Shown: one piece after another, positions 57,421 through 64,000 of the stretch
Numbering within the stretch: position 1 is the stretch's first letter
Layout: every line of letters begins with the position of its first letter
Source: Pallidibacillus pasinlerensis
Lineage (GTDB): Bacteria > Bacillota > Bacilli > Bacillales > Caldibacillaceae
DNA length: 64,000 bases
Assembly: GCF_009996845.1 (NCBI RefSeq)
Contig: NZ_JAACYS010000008.1
Location: 1 to 64,000 of the forward strand
Direction: 5' to 3'
Made by a program: the position numbers and the translations under genes
Notes under the pieces: model-generated
The model's database searches: none
The model's input: only the letters and a program-made list of their open reading frames with translations
What the model was told of the DNA's origin: nothing

Positions 57421-58343
57421 GTAACAACACTCGCTCTTCTTACTAGTTCTTTTCCATTTTCATCTTTTATACTTACGACTGTGCCTGGGCCCTTTCCACG
57501 AGAAAGTTCAATAAAACGATTAAATATTTTTTGGTCCAATATCGGTTTTAATGTTGGTCTTTGTAAAATGTCTTTATATGAATCTCCATGAGTTGTCATT
57601 ATTAAGCAGATACCAGCGTGCACCGCTTCTAAAATCGCCTCAGTATCTTCTTTTCTCCCTATCTCATCAACTACTAAAACATCAGGACTCATTGACCGAA
57701 TCATCATCATCATTCCTTCCGCTTTCGGACAAGAATCCATCACATCAACTCGATTTCCAAAGGTTAGTTGTGGAACACCTCCAACACTTCCAGCAATTTC
57801 ACTTCTTTCATCAATTATCCCGACTTTAAGTGGAGGAATATTACATTTTTTATCTCCAATCGAAATAACCCTCGCCAAATCTCTTAACAATGTTGTTTTT
57901 CCCGTTTGTGGTGGACCAATTATCATCGTATTTTTCCATTTTGCTTGATAAAGATAAGGGATCCACTTTTCTGAAATTCCTATTTTTTCCTTTGCCACGC
58001 GAATATTGAACGAAGCTACATCACGGATTGCTTTTACAAACCCTTTTTCCAATATGACTCTGCCTGCTAATCCGATTCGATGTCCACCTTCTACTGTGAT
58101 ATAACCCCTTTTTAATTCCTCATCCAACATATAAAAAGAGTGTTGACTAAGTTTATTTAAAAGCTGTTCCGCATCTTGTGGTTTAACAATATAGGAGAGA
58201 AAAATTGCCTTTTGATTAGCGATTACTTCGATTGGCCGATTAATGCGGATACGAATTTCTTCGACTTTTCCTAAAAGTTCTTTTGGAAAATTATTAAATT
58301 GTTCTTGAATTGATTTTGGTAGTAGATTGATAATCTTTTGCAT
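57417..58343 (-). CDS. spoIIIAA: Stage III sporulation ATPase SpoIIIAA
   Basis: A 308-residue cytoplasmic ATPase related to type II/IV secretion ATPases. An N-terminal KH-like part is followed by Walker A GPPQTGKTTLLRDL, GIIDERSEIAG, and Walker B PDVLVVDEIGR, then TTHG. It is first in the spoIIIA operon and presumed to power the forespore channel. A TTTATG start follows GGAGAGG. Expression in the mother cell under sigma-E is known for the family. Confidence 0.95.
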   Translation of the reverse strand: MQKIINLLPKSIQEQFNNFPKELLGKVEEIRIRINRPIEVIANQKAIFLSYIVKPQDAEQLLNKLSQHSFYMLDEELKRGYITVEGGHRIGLAGRVILEKGFVKAIRDVASFNIRVAKEKIGISEKWIPYLYQAKWKNTMIIGPPQTGKTTLLRDLARVISIGDKKCNIPPLKVGIIDERSEIAGSVGGVPQLTFGNRVDVMDSCPKAEGMMMMIRSMSPDVLVVDEIGRKEDTEAILEAVHAGICLIMTTHGDSYKDILQRPTLKPILDQKIFNRFIELSRGKGPGTVVSIKDENGKELVRRASVVT

Positions 58344-58410
58344 AAATTGAACCTCTCCTATTGACAGATTCTATTTGACTTTTCTATTTAAATATATTTC
58401 TCCTTTGGAC

Positions 58411-58438
58411 AAAGTATGACTATTAATTAAATAATTGC
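58411..58438 (-). promoter_or_regulatory. Possible sigma-E promoter of the spoIIIA operon
   Basis: On the minus strand CATACTTT (rc of 58411-58418) resembles the sigma-E -10 CATACAMT, with GCAATTA 13 bases upstream. The match is weak and given mainly because mother-cell expression is expected. Confidence 0.3.
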
Positions 58439-58537
58439 AGATGTAACCTGGAGTTTACCTATATTGTTTAGATAATTTTGAGCGGAAATTTAACAATGAG
58501 GATCATATTGAGAGAATGAAATTTGAGTACAAAAAAA

Positions 58538-58561
58538 GACCGTCCGTTTGAATGGACAGCC
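58538..58561 (-). terminator. Intrinsic terminator of efp
   Basis: GACCGTCC (58538-58545) pairs with GGACAGCC (58554-58561), 8 bp with two G-T pairs on the minus strand, followed by TTTTTTT. Confidence 0.75.
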
Positions 58562-58577
58562 TTTCACTTTCTCATTA

Positions 58578-59135
58578 TTAAGCTCTAGAAACGTATGTTC
58601 CATCATTTGTGTTAACGACAATTTTGTCTCCTACGTTAACAAAGAATGGAACTTGAACTACATAACCAGTTGATAACGTTGCTGGTTTTGAACCCCCTGA
58701 AGCAGTATCACCTTTGATTCCAGGTTCTGTATCAACTACTTCTAATTCAACCGTATTTGGTAATTCAACACCAAGTGTTTCACCTTGGAACATAATTAAA
58801 TGAACTTCCATGTTTTCTTGTAAGAAGTTTAATTCATGTTCAATTTGTTTTTCCGGTAATTCAACTTGTTCATAGTTATCCATGTCCATAAATACATGGG
58901 TATCACCACTTGCATATAAATACTGCATTTTACGGTTATCAATTTGTGCTTTTTCTACTTTTTCACCTGCACGGAAAGTTTTTTCTTGAATATTTCCAGT
59001 ACGTAAGTTTTTCAATTTGGAACGAACAAAAGCCGCACCTTTTCCTGGTTTTACGTGTTGGAAATCAACTACACGCCAAATTCCACCATCAACTTCGATA
59101 GTTAATCCTGTTTTAAAATCATTTACTGAAATCAT
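58578..59135 (-). CDS. efp: Translation elongation factor P
   Basis: A 185-residue three-domain beta protein that rescues ribosomes stalled at polyproline. The tip loop has Lys32 in [12 protein letters not shown], the residue that carries 5-aminopentanol in B. subtilis. The C-terminal OB domain has [19 protein letters not shown] and [18 protein letters not shown]. It follows the peptidase gene, which is also the order in B. subtilis. Confidence 0.96.
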   Translation of the reverse strand: MISVNDFKTGLTIEVDGGIWRVVDFQHVKPGKGAAFVRSKLKNLRTGNIQEKTFRAGEKVEKAQIDNRKMQYLYASGDTHVFMDMDNYEQVELPEKQIEHELNFLQENMEVHLIMFQGETLGVELPNTVELEVVDTEPGIKGDTASGGSKPATLSTGYVVQVPFFVNVGDKIVVNTNDGTYVSRA

Positions 59136-59156
59136 AAAATAATATCCTCCTACAAA

Positions 59157-60218
59157 CTACAATATGATTAATTCTTTTGTTGAATGAGTAAGGCGTTCAT
59201 TACCGTTTTCTGTGATTAATAAATCATCTTCGATACGAACACCGCCTATACCTTCTAAATAAATTCCAGGTTCACAAGTGACTACCATTCCTGGTTTTAA
59301 AACAACATCGGAACGGAAGGAAAGTCCGGGTCCTTCATGCACCTCTAAGCCAATACCATGACCAGTAGAATGGCCGAATTGAGGTCCATATCCTTTTTCA
59401 GTTATGTAATCACGACAAATTGCATCTGCCTCTTTTCCAGTTATACCAGCACGAATTTGTTCGACACCATTAAGTTGAGCACCTAGAACAATATCATAAA
59501 TTTCTTTCATTTGTTCAGAAGGTTGACCCACAGCAATTGTTCGCGTAATATCCGATACATAACCTTCATAAAGTGCACCGAAATCTAGAGTAACCATTTC
59601 TCCAGCTTCAATAACTTTGTTTGATGCAACACCATGTGGGAGAGCTGATCTTGCACCTGAAGCTACAATAATATCAAATGAAGAGGATGTTGCACCACTT
59701 TTTCTCATAAAAAATTCCAATTCATTTGATACTTCCAACTCAGTTTTACCTGGTTTAATAAAGTCTAATATGTGTTTAAAGGCTGCATCTGCAATATCTG
59801 CAGCGACTTTAATTAGTTTTAGTTCTTCTGGTGTTTTTATTAAGCGCAAGTTTTCAATAAGACCTGATGTAGGTATAAATTCTGTTGAAAGCTCCTTTAC
59901 ATAAATTTGATAAAGAGCATAAGTTACATCTTTCTCTTCGAAGCCTAAACGCTTAATTCCTTTTTCTTTACAAATACGAGCCACTTCATGGGGAATTGAC
60001 CCATTATGTTGCACAACTTCGAAACCAATACACTCATTTTTCGCCTGTTCAGTATAACGAGAATCAGTAATAAAATATGCACCTTCTTCTGTTATAAGTG
60101 CAACGGAAGAATCACCTGTAAAATTTGTCACATAACGAACATTATATAAGTCCGTAACGAGTAGCGCATCAATATCTGATTCAGAAAACGCCGTACGTAA
60201 CCGATTTAATTTTTCCAT
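59157..60218 (-). CDS. Xaa-Pro aminopeptidase (M24 family, YqhT/PapA)
   Basis: A 353-residue pita-bread metallopeptidase that removes residues before proline. An N-terminal creatinase-like domain (about 1-125) is followed by the catalytic domain with metal ligands in VTLDFGALYEGYVSDITRT, FGHSTGHGIGLEVHEGP and CEPGIYLEG. It lies 21 bases before efp. In B. subtilis aroQ lies between it and yqhR; here they are adjacent. Confidence 0.93.
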   Translation of the reverse strand: MEKLNRLRTAFSESDIDALLVTDLYNVRYVTNFTGDSSVALITEEGAYFITDSRYTEQAKNECIGFEVVQHNGSIPHEVARICKEKGIKRLGFEEKDVTYALYQIYVKELSTEFIPTSGLIENLRLIKTPEELKLIKVAADIADAAFKHILDFIKPGKTELEVSNELEFFMRKSGATSSSFDIIVASGARSALPHGVASNKVIEAGEMVTLDFGALYEGYVSDITRTIAVGQPSEQMKEIYDIVLGAQLNGVEQIRAGITGKEADAICRDYITEKGYGPQFGHSTGHGIGLEVHEGPGLSFRSDVVLKPGMVVTCEPGIYLEGIGGVRIEDDLLITENGNERLTHSTKELIIL

Positions 60219-60275
60219 TTACTTCTCTCCCTACTATAAAATCACAACACATATTTTACCATATATTCAATCATG

Positions 60276-60797
60276 TTAACTACTTTTTTCCACTTCTTTC
60301 ATCTCTTGATTCTTTTCACGCTCCATGTGCGCATTATATTCGTACGAAATGGAATATCCGACAAATAAACCGAATAATAAATAAATACAAATCATACTCA
60401 CAATCGTATTAAACTTTAATTCACTAATATGATTTAGACTAGGAAAAAGTGGGTTTAAAACAAAAAACACAAGAACAAAAAGAATTGCTCCAAAAAGTAA
60501 ACCAGACCAAATATTAAGCATATTTCTTAATGTAAAGTAATATAAAAACGCTGCACCGATTCCTAAAATTCCTAATATTAATAATGAAACTACAACACCA
60601 ATCCAACCCGTTCTCCAATCACCAACAGCCCACATTTCTAAAACCGTGTTTGGACCAATTTCCGAAAACTTAAAGAAATGAGCAAATAAGGCAATTGCTC
60701 CCCAAAAAAGTCCGCCAATAAAGCCTGTGATTGCAGTTGTGGCCGTAAGAGATAATGATTTTGCTTGCTGATTTTGGTTTGATTTTTTTTCGTCCAT
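60276..60797 (-). CDS. yqhR: Membrane protein YqhR
   Basis: A 173-residue protein with four predicted membrane segments (GFIGGLFWGAIALFAHFF, WIGVVVSLLILGILGIG, WSGLLFGAILFVLVFFV, TIVSMICIYLLFGLFVGY) and charged ends. It matches the YqhR family conserved upstream of pepP-efp in Bacillaceae; the function is unknown. Confidence 0.88.
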   Translation of the reverse strand: MDEKKSNQNQQAKSLSLTATTAITGFIGGLFWGAIALFAHFFKFSEIGPNTVLEMWAVGDWRTGWIGVVVSLLILGILGIGAAFLYYFTLRNMLNIWSGLLFGAILFVLVFFVLNPLFPSLNHISELKFNTIVSMICIYLLFGLFVGYSISYEYNAHMEREKNQEMKEVEKSS

Positions 60798-61172
60798 AAA
60801 TCACACCTCCAAATGTAGTATGTCCCTTTTAGCTTAGATTTACATAAATCAGGTGATAAATGTAGAGGTTTTGTCGTTTTTTATGTAAAATAAATTTAGA
60901 AACGTAATACAATTAGTATTAAGTATCGCTCCATTCTAGGTAGTTTTTCTGCTCGCACTCTTTCCCCTAAGTCAATTGATTTAGGAAAATAACTTTATCT
61001 CTTATTAGATTCAAGCCACCAATCCCCACACCCAACATAAATAAAATAGTGTAATAATCTTTTTTTCAAAAACAGAAGGATTTATTTGTTTTAAAAAGAA
61101 TTGATAAAATTAAGGATAATGGTTTAAATTATATAATTTTTGCTCATGATTCAAAGTAGGAGGTGGTTATGA
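60798..61172. other. Intergenic region with one 20-base inverted repeat
   Basis: A 375-base gap between the divergent yqhR and yqhP genes holds no supportable gene. It contains CCTAAGTCAATTGATTTAGG (60966-60985), a palindrome with one G-T pair and no T-run, so probably a protein site rather than a terminator. AGGAGGTGG directly precedes yqhP. Promoters are not clear. Confidence 0.4.
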
Positions 61173-61535
61173 ATGAATAACAAAGTAGGTCATTTGTTAT
61201 TTGTTGGTTTAGTATCGTTTGCGATTATTGGATTACTTATTAGAATAATTACTGATCCGACGTGGATTATCCGATTTATCCTCATATCAGCTGTAATGAT
61301 CGGGATATTCTATTTTATTATGACAAAATTTGTATTAAAAAGTAGCCCTACCTTTAATAAAGAGCAAATGGCCTTTAAAAAAGCTGCCAAACTATCTAAA
61401 AGAAAGTATAAAAAAAGTCCGAAACAACCTACTTATAATAAGAAAAATGCAATTCGAAAACGAACTGCATCATCAACTCATTTAACTGTAATTGAAGGTA
61501 AAAAAGGGAAGAAAAAGAATCGCGCATTACATTGA
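61173..61535 (+). CDS. Membrane protein YqhP (SA1362 family)
   Basis: A 120-residue protein: two N-terminal membrane helices (HLLFVGLVSFAIIGLLI, WIIRFILISAVMIGIFYFIM) and a highly basic cytoplasmic tail (KKAAKLSKRKYKKSP, KKGKKKNRALH). It fits the Bacillus/Staphylococcus SA1362 family next to yqhO. The tail suggests nucleic-acid or membrane-surface contact, but no function is known. An overlapping ATG four bases earlier leads to a stop after three codons. Confidence 0.85.
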   Translation: MNNKVGHLLFVGLVSFAIIGLLIRIITDPTWIIRFILISAVMIGIFYFIMTKFVLKSSPTFNKEQMAFKKAAKLSKRKYKKSPKQPTYNKKNAIRKRTASSTHLTVIEGKKGKKKNRALH

Positions 61536-61550
61536 ACAACTAACGTATTT

Positions 61551-62435
61551 TTAATATGTCCATTTTTTTAAAAACTTAATAGTTTGTTCTCTACCAATAT
61601 TAACTAATTCTTGTTTTTTCGCATCCGTTAACGTAAATTCTGTTGCTACTATTCCATCTGTAGGGATAAAGACGATATTTTTTTCATGTTTTCTAGAAAT
61701 ATAGCGAGCATCGTGAGCATCCATCATCGTTGTAAAAAGGGCTTCAAACATTTGTAAAGCATTGTTTATTTCATTAGGTGGTATACTTTGATAATCTGGA
61801 CTTAATTTTAATCCAAGTACAGGTCTACGTTTCTTTACATTTTCCTTATCAAATAACCACATTGGAAAATTACTTAGTACTCCACCATCAACAATTATAA
61901 TCTTCCCTTTATTCGTTTTTAGAAGAACCGGTTCAAAAAAATACGGTAAACTACAACTCATTCGTATAGCTTTAGCAACGGGGAAACTTTCAAAAGGAAT
62001 ATCATATTTGTGTAAATCATCAGGAAGAATAACGATGCTCCCATTCGTTAGGTCAGAGGCTACAACTCGTAAAACACCAGGCGGTAAATCTCCAAAGGTC
62101 TTGACGCCTTTTTTTTTGAGTCGTTCGGAAATCCAATCTTCTAACGCCTGACCAGTATAAAGACCTAGTCGCCAATAGATTGGTAACCATTTAATAAATT
62201 TAAAGGGAAATATTGACCGCTTATTATCAAGTATTTGGTTTGCATCTAATGAGTTTAATTCATGATACATTTCTTCAGCGTTATACCCTGCTGCAATCAT
62301 TGCTGCGACTATGGAACCTGCGCTTGTACCTGCAAGTCTTTTAAACTGATATCCTCGCTCTTCCAACACTTGATATGCACCGACAAAAGCTAAGCCTTTA
62401 ATACCCCCTCCAGAAAACACACCATCAATTTTCAA
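61551..62435 (-). CDS. Patatin-like phospholipase (YqhO)
   Basis: About 294 residues with the patatin catalytic dyad: the oxyanion loop GVFSGGGIKGLAF, nucleophile Ser in GTSAGSIVAAM and the Asp in VDGGVLSNFP. It should be an acyl hydrolase of lipids. GGAGG lies eight bases before TTG at 62435 (KIDGVFSGGG), which fits better than ATG at 62450, where the same GGAGG would be coding. It converges with yqhP with a 15-base gap and no visible terminator. Confidence 0.87.
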   Translation of the reverse strand: MKIDGVFSGGGIKGLAFVGAYQVLEERGYQFKRLAGTSAGSIVAAMIAAGYNAEEMYHELNSLDANQILDNKRSIFPFKFIKWLPIYWRLGLYTGQALEDWISERLKKKGVKTFGDLPPGVLRVVASDLTNGSIVILPDDLHKYDIPFESFPVAKAIRMSCSLPYFFEPVLLKTNKGKIIIVDGGVLSNFPMWLFDKENVKKRRPVLGLKLSPDYQSIPPNEINNALQMFEALFTTMMDAHDARYISRKHEKNIVFIPTDGIVATEFTLTDAKKQELVNIGREQTIKFLKKWTY

Positions 62436-62605
62436 GCTATCCGCCTCCATTTCTGCTGTTTCACTATTTCATATGTAATCAAATTTTTGGGAATTTAGTA
62501 CAGCGGACGAACTAATTTTAAATACTCATAGATCGGACATACAAGAAGAATCGAAAACATTTTTTAAAATACATTATCTAGATCGCGTTTTTTTCAAGTT
62601 AAAAA

Positions 62606-62631
62606 AGAGGTCAACCATTTGGTCAACCTCT
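62606..62631 (-). terminator. Intrinsic terminator of the ribonucleotide reductase gene
   Basis: On the minus strand 11-bp arms (AGAGGTTGACC and GGTTGACCTCT, two G-T pairs, AAAT loop) are followed by TTTTT. It lies ten bases after the stop codon. Confidence 0.8.
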
Positions 62632-62641
62632 GAATATTAGT

Positions 62642-64000
62642 TTATAAGCCGCATTTTAATTGTACACCGCAGTTATCACAAGTGTTACAACCGCCAATAT
62701 CTTTCACTTTACCTTTTCGACATACAGGACATGTGTCGCCAATTTCAGAACCAATTGATACATCGGTAGAACGAACATCATGAATCGTATCTACAAGAAC
62801 TACCCTCGGTTCCTCCACATCAACATCTGCCTCTGTATCATTTGAATTTTCTTCCGTTGTTAATGTTAATACTTGTGTATCACGGCTTCCATCAACATAA
62901 ACAGTTCCGCCTTTTGCTCCACCTTTATATAAACGCTCATATACTTTTTGAACTTGGCTTACAGTATATCCTTTCGGCGCGTTTACAGTTTTACTGATGG
63001 AACTATCTACCCATCGTTGGATGACGCATTGAACATCCGCATGGGCTTCAGGAGTTAATTCCATTGCCGATACAAACCATTCAGGTAAGTTGTCAGCAGA
63101 GGCTTCAGGATGTTTATCTAAATACTCTTGAACAATTTCAGCATTTACTTCAATAAATTTACCTAAACGGCCACTACGGTAATATTTAAAGGAGAAGTAA
63201 GGTTCAAGTCCGGTGGATACTCCAACCATTGTTCCAGTGGATCCAGTCGGAGCAACGGTTAACAAGTGTGAGTTACGAATTCCGTGTTCTAAGATTGCTT
63301 GTCTAATATCTTCAGGCATTTTTTTCATATAGCCTGTTTCGATAAAGGCTTTTCGTAAAGCTTTTGTTTCTTCTTCCGTTTCACCAACTAAGTAAGGGAA
63401 ACTTCCTTTTTCTTTCGCTAATTCAACGGACTCACGATATGCTGTTGTCGCAATTGTTTCAAATACTTTATCAACAAGTTCGTTACCTTCTTCAGATCCA
63501 TAAACCTTTTCACAGTAGATAAGTAAATCAGCTAACCCCATTACGCCAAGTCCAACACGTCGTTCGCCTAGGGCTTGCTTTTTGTTTTCTTCTAAGAAAT
63601 ATGGAGTCGCATTTATAACATTATCTTGCATACGGACGCCCACTTTGACCGTTTGTTTTAACTTTTCAAAGTCAACTTCCTTCGTCTTTTTGTCCACCAT
63701 ATTCGCTAAGTTTATCGCTGCCAAGTTGCAGACACTAAAAGGTGCGAGGGGTTGCTCACCACAAGGGTTCGTTGCTACAACTTTTTGTCCGTAAGCTTTA
63801 GCGTTAGTCATGTCGTTTGCATTATCGATAAAGAAAATTCCTGGTTCAGCAGAATATGTCGCACAAATATTAATTAATTGCCATAATTCACGGGCTTTAA
63901 TTTTACGGTATGTGCGCACTTTGTAACCCATTTTTTCCCATTCGCGAACATCGCCAACTTCATGCCATTTTTCGTTATAAACTTTCATTTCATCTGGATT
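62642..64000 (-). CDS. nrdJ: Adenosylcobalamin-dependent ribonucleotide reductase (C-terminal part)
   Basis: The frame runs off the right edge; 452 C-terminal residues are visible. The radical/active-site block is in NPCGEQPLAPFSVCNLAAINL, the barrel finger loop is in APTGSTGTMVGVSTGLEPYF, and the tail has a zinc-binding CPVCRKGKVK...CNTCDNCG plus a terminal CGL. This matches class II NrdJ, which uses adenosylcobalamin rather than oxygen to make deoxyribonucleotides. The methylmalonyl-CoA mutase in this window needs the same cofactor. The start and any cobalamin riboswitch would be outside the window. Confidence 0.93.
   Translation of the reverse strand, partial: NPDEMKVYNEKWHEVGDVREWEKMGYKVRTYRKIKARELWQLINICATYSAEPGIFFIDNANDMTNAKAYGQKVVATNPCGEQPLAPFSVCNLAAINLANMVDKKTKEVDFEKLKQTVKVGVRMQDNVINATPYFLEENKKQALGERRVGLGVMGLADLLIYCEKVYGSEEGNELVDKVFETIATTAYRESVELAKEKGSFPYLVGETEEETKALRKAFIETGYMKKMPEDIRQAILEHGIRNSHLLTVAPTGSTGTMVGVSTGLEPYFSFKYYRSGRLGKFIEVNAEIVQEYLDKHPEASADNLPEWFVSAMELTPEAHADVQCVIQRWVDSSISKTVNAPKGYTVSQVQKVYERLYKGGAKGGTVYVDGSRDTQVLTLTTEENSNDTEADVDVEEPRVVLVDTIHDVRSTDVSIGSEIGDTCPVCRKGKVKDIGGCNTCDNCGVQLKCGL

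Noticed and set aside
1-64000. tRNA, rRNA, CRISPR arrays, prophage or insertion sequences
   Set aside because: No cloverleaf with CCA end, rRNA core sequence, regularly spaced repeats, transposase or phage structural gene was seen on either strand.

Overview
The window is a stretch of chromosome from a low-GC, spore-forming member of the Bacillaceae. The evidence is a complete spoIIIAA-AH operon, spo0A, spoIVB, bacilliredoxin BrxB, a Prli42-type microprotein, Bacillus-style AGGAGG ribosome-binding sites, frequent TTG starts, and gene order close to the yqh-yqi-yqj region of Bacillus subtilis. Almost everything is transcribed on the minus strand. I see no rRNA, tRNA, CRISPR array, insertion sequence or prophage.

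Layout. 0-2.6 kb: a lipoprotein, a small secreted peptide that seems to lack a canonical start codon, and a UvrX/YqjW-type Y-family polymerase behind LexA boxes. 2.7-11 kb: a compact histidine operon hisZGDBHAFI(E)C with divergent histidinol-phosphatase hisK, so the whole pathway from PRPP is local. 11-20 kb: a zinc-ribbon membrane protein, a short-chain dehydrogenase, a metallo-beta-lactamase-fold hydrolase, RNase Z, the oxidative pentose-phosphate pair zwf and gndA, a decayed AraC-type regulator between them, DNA polymerase IV and an M20 peptidase. 21-38 kb: branched-chain amino-acid catabolism. Leucine dehydrogenase and the branched-chain keto-acid dehydrogenase (bcd-lpdV-bkdAA-bkdAB-bkdB) sit under a sigma-54 promoter and its activator BkdR. 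They are followed by both methylmalonyl-CoA mutase subunits, MeaB, the epimerase and an acyl-CoA carboxylase beta subunit, which could carry propionyl-CoA from valine or isoleucine to succinyl-CoA. 38-62 kb: spo0A, spoIVB, recN, argR, tlyA, dxs, ispA, xseB, xseA, folD, nusB, yqhY, accC, accB, spoIIIAH-AA, efp, pepP, yqhR, yqhP and yqhO. 62.6 kb to the right edge: the C-terminal part of an adenosylcobalamin-dependent ribonucleotide reductase.

Regulation readable from the sequence includes a LexA box inside the polymerase promoter, a consensus -24/-12 promoter upstream of bcd with an array of TGCA half-sites running into the 3' end of bkdR, a sigma-H-like promoter overlapped by a Spo0A box at spo0A, paired palindromes at the epimerase promoter, and about twenty intrinsic terminators.

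I did not find a clearly new multi-gene system; the region is mostly conserved core. The items most worth a second look are two genes that appear to start at ATT (or ATA), including the essential sporulation gene spoIIIAD; the BkdR site array inside coding sequence; the propionate branch with no local carboxylase alpha subunit; and a 31-residue microprotein gene shorter than usual gene-calling limits.
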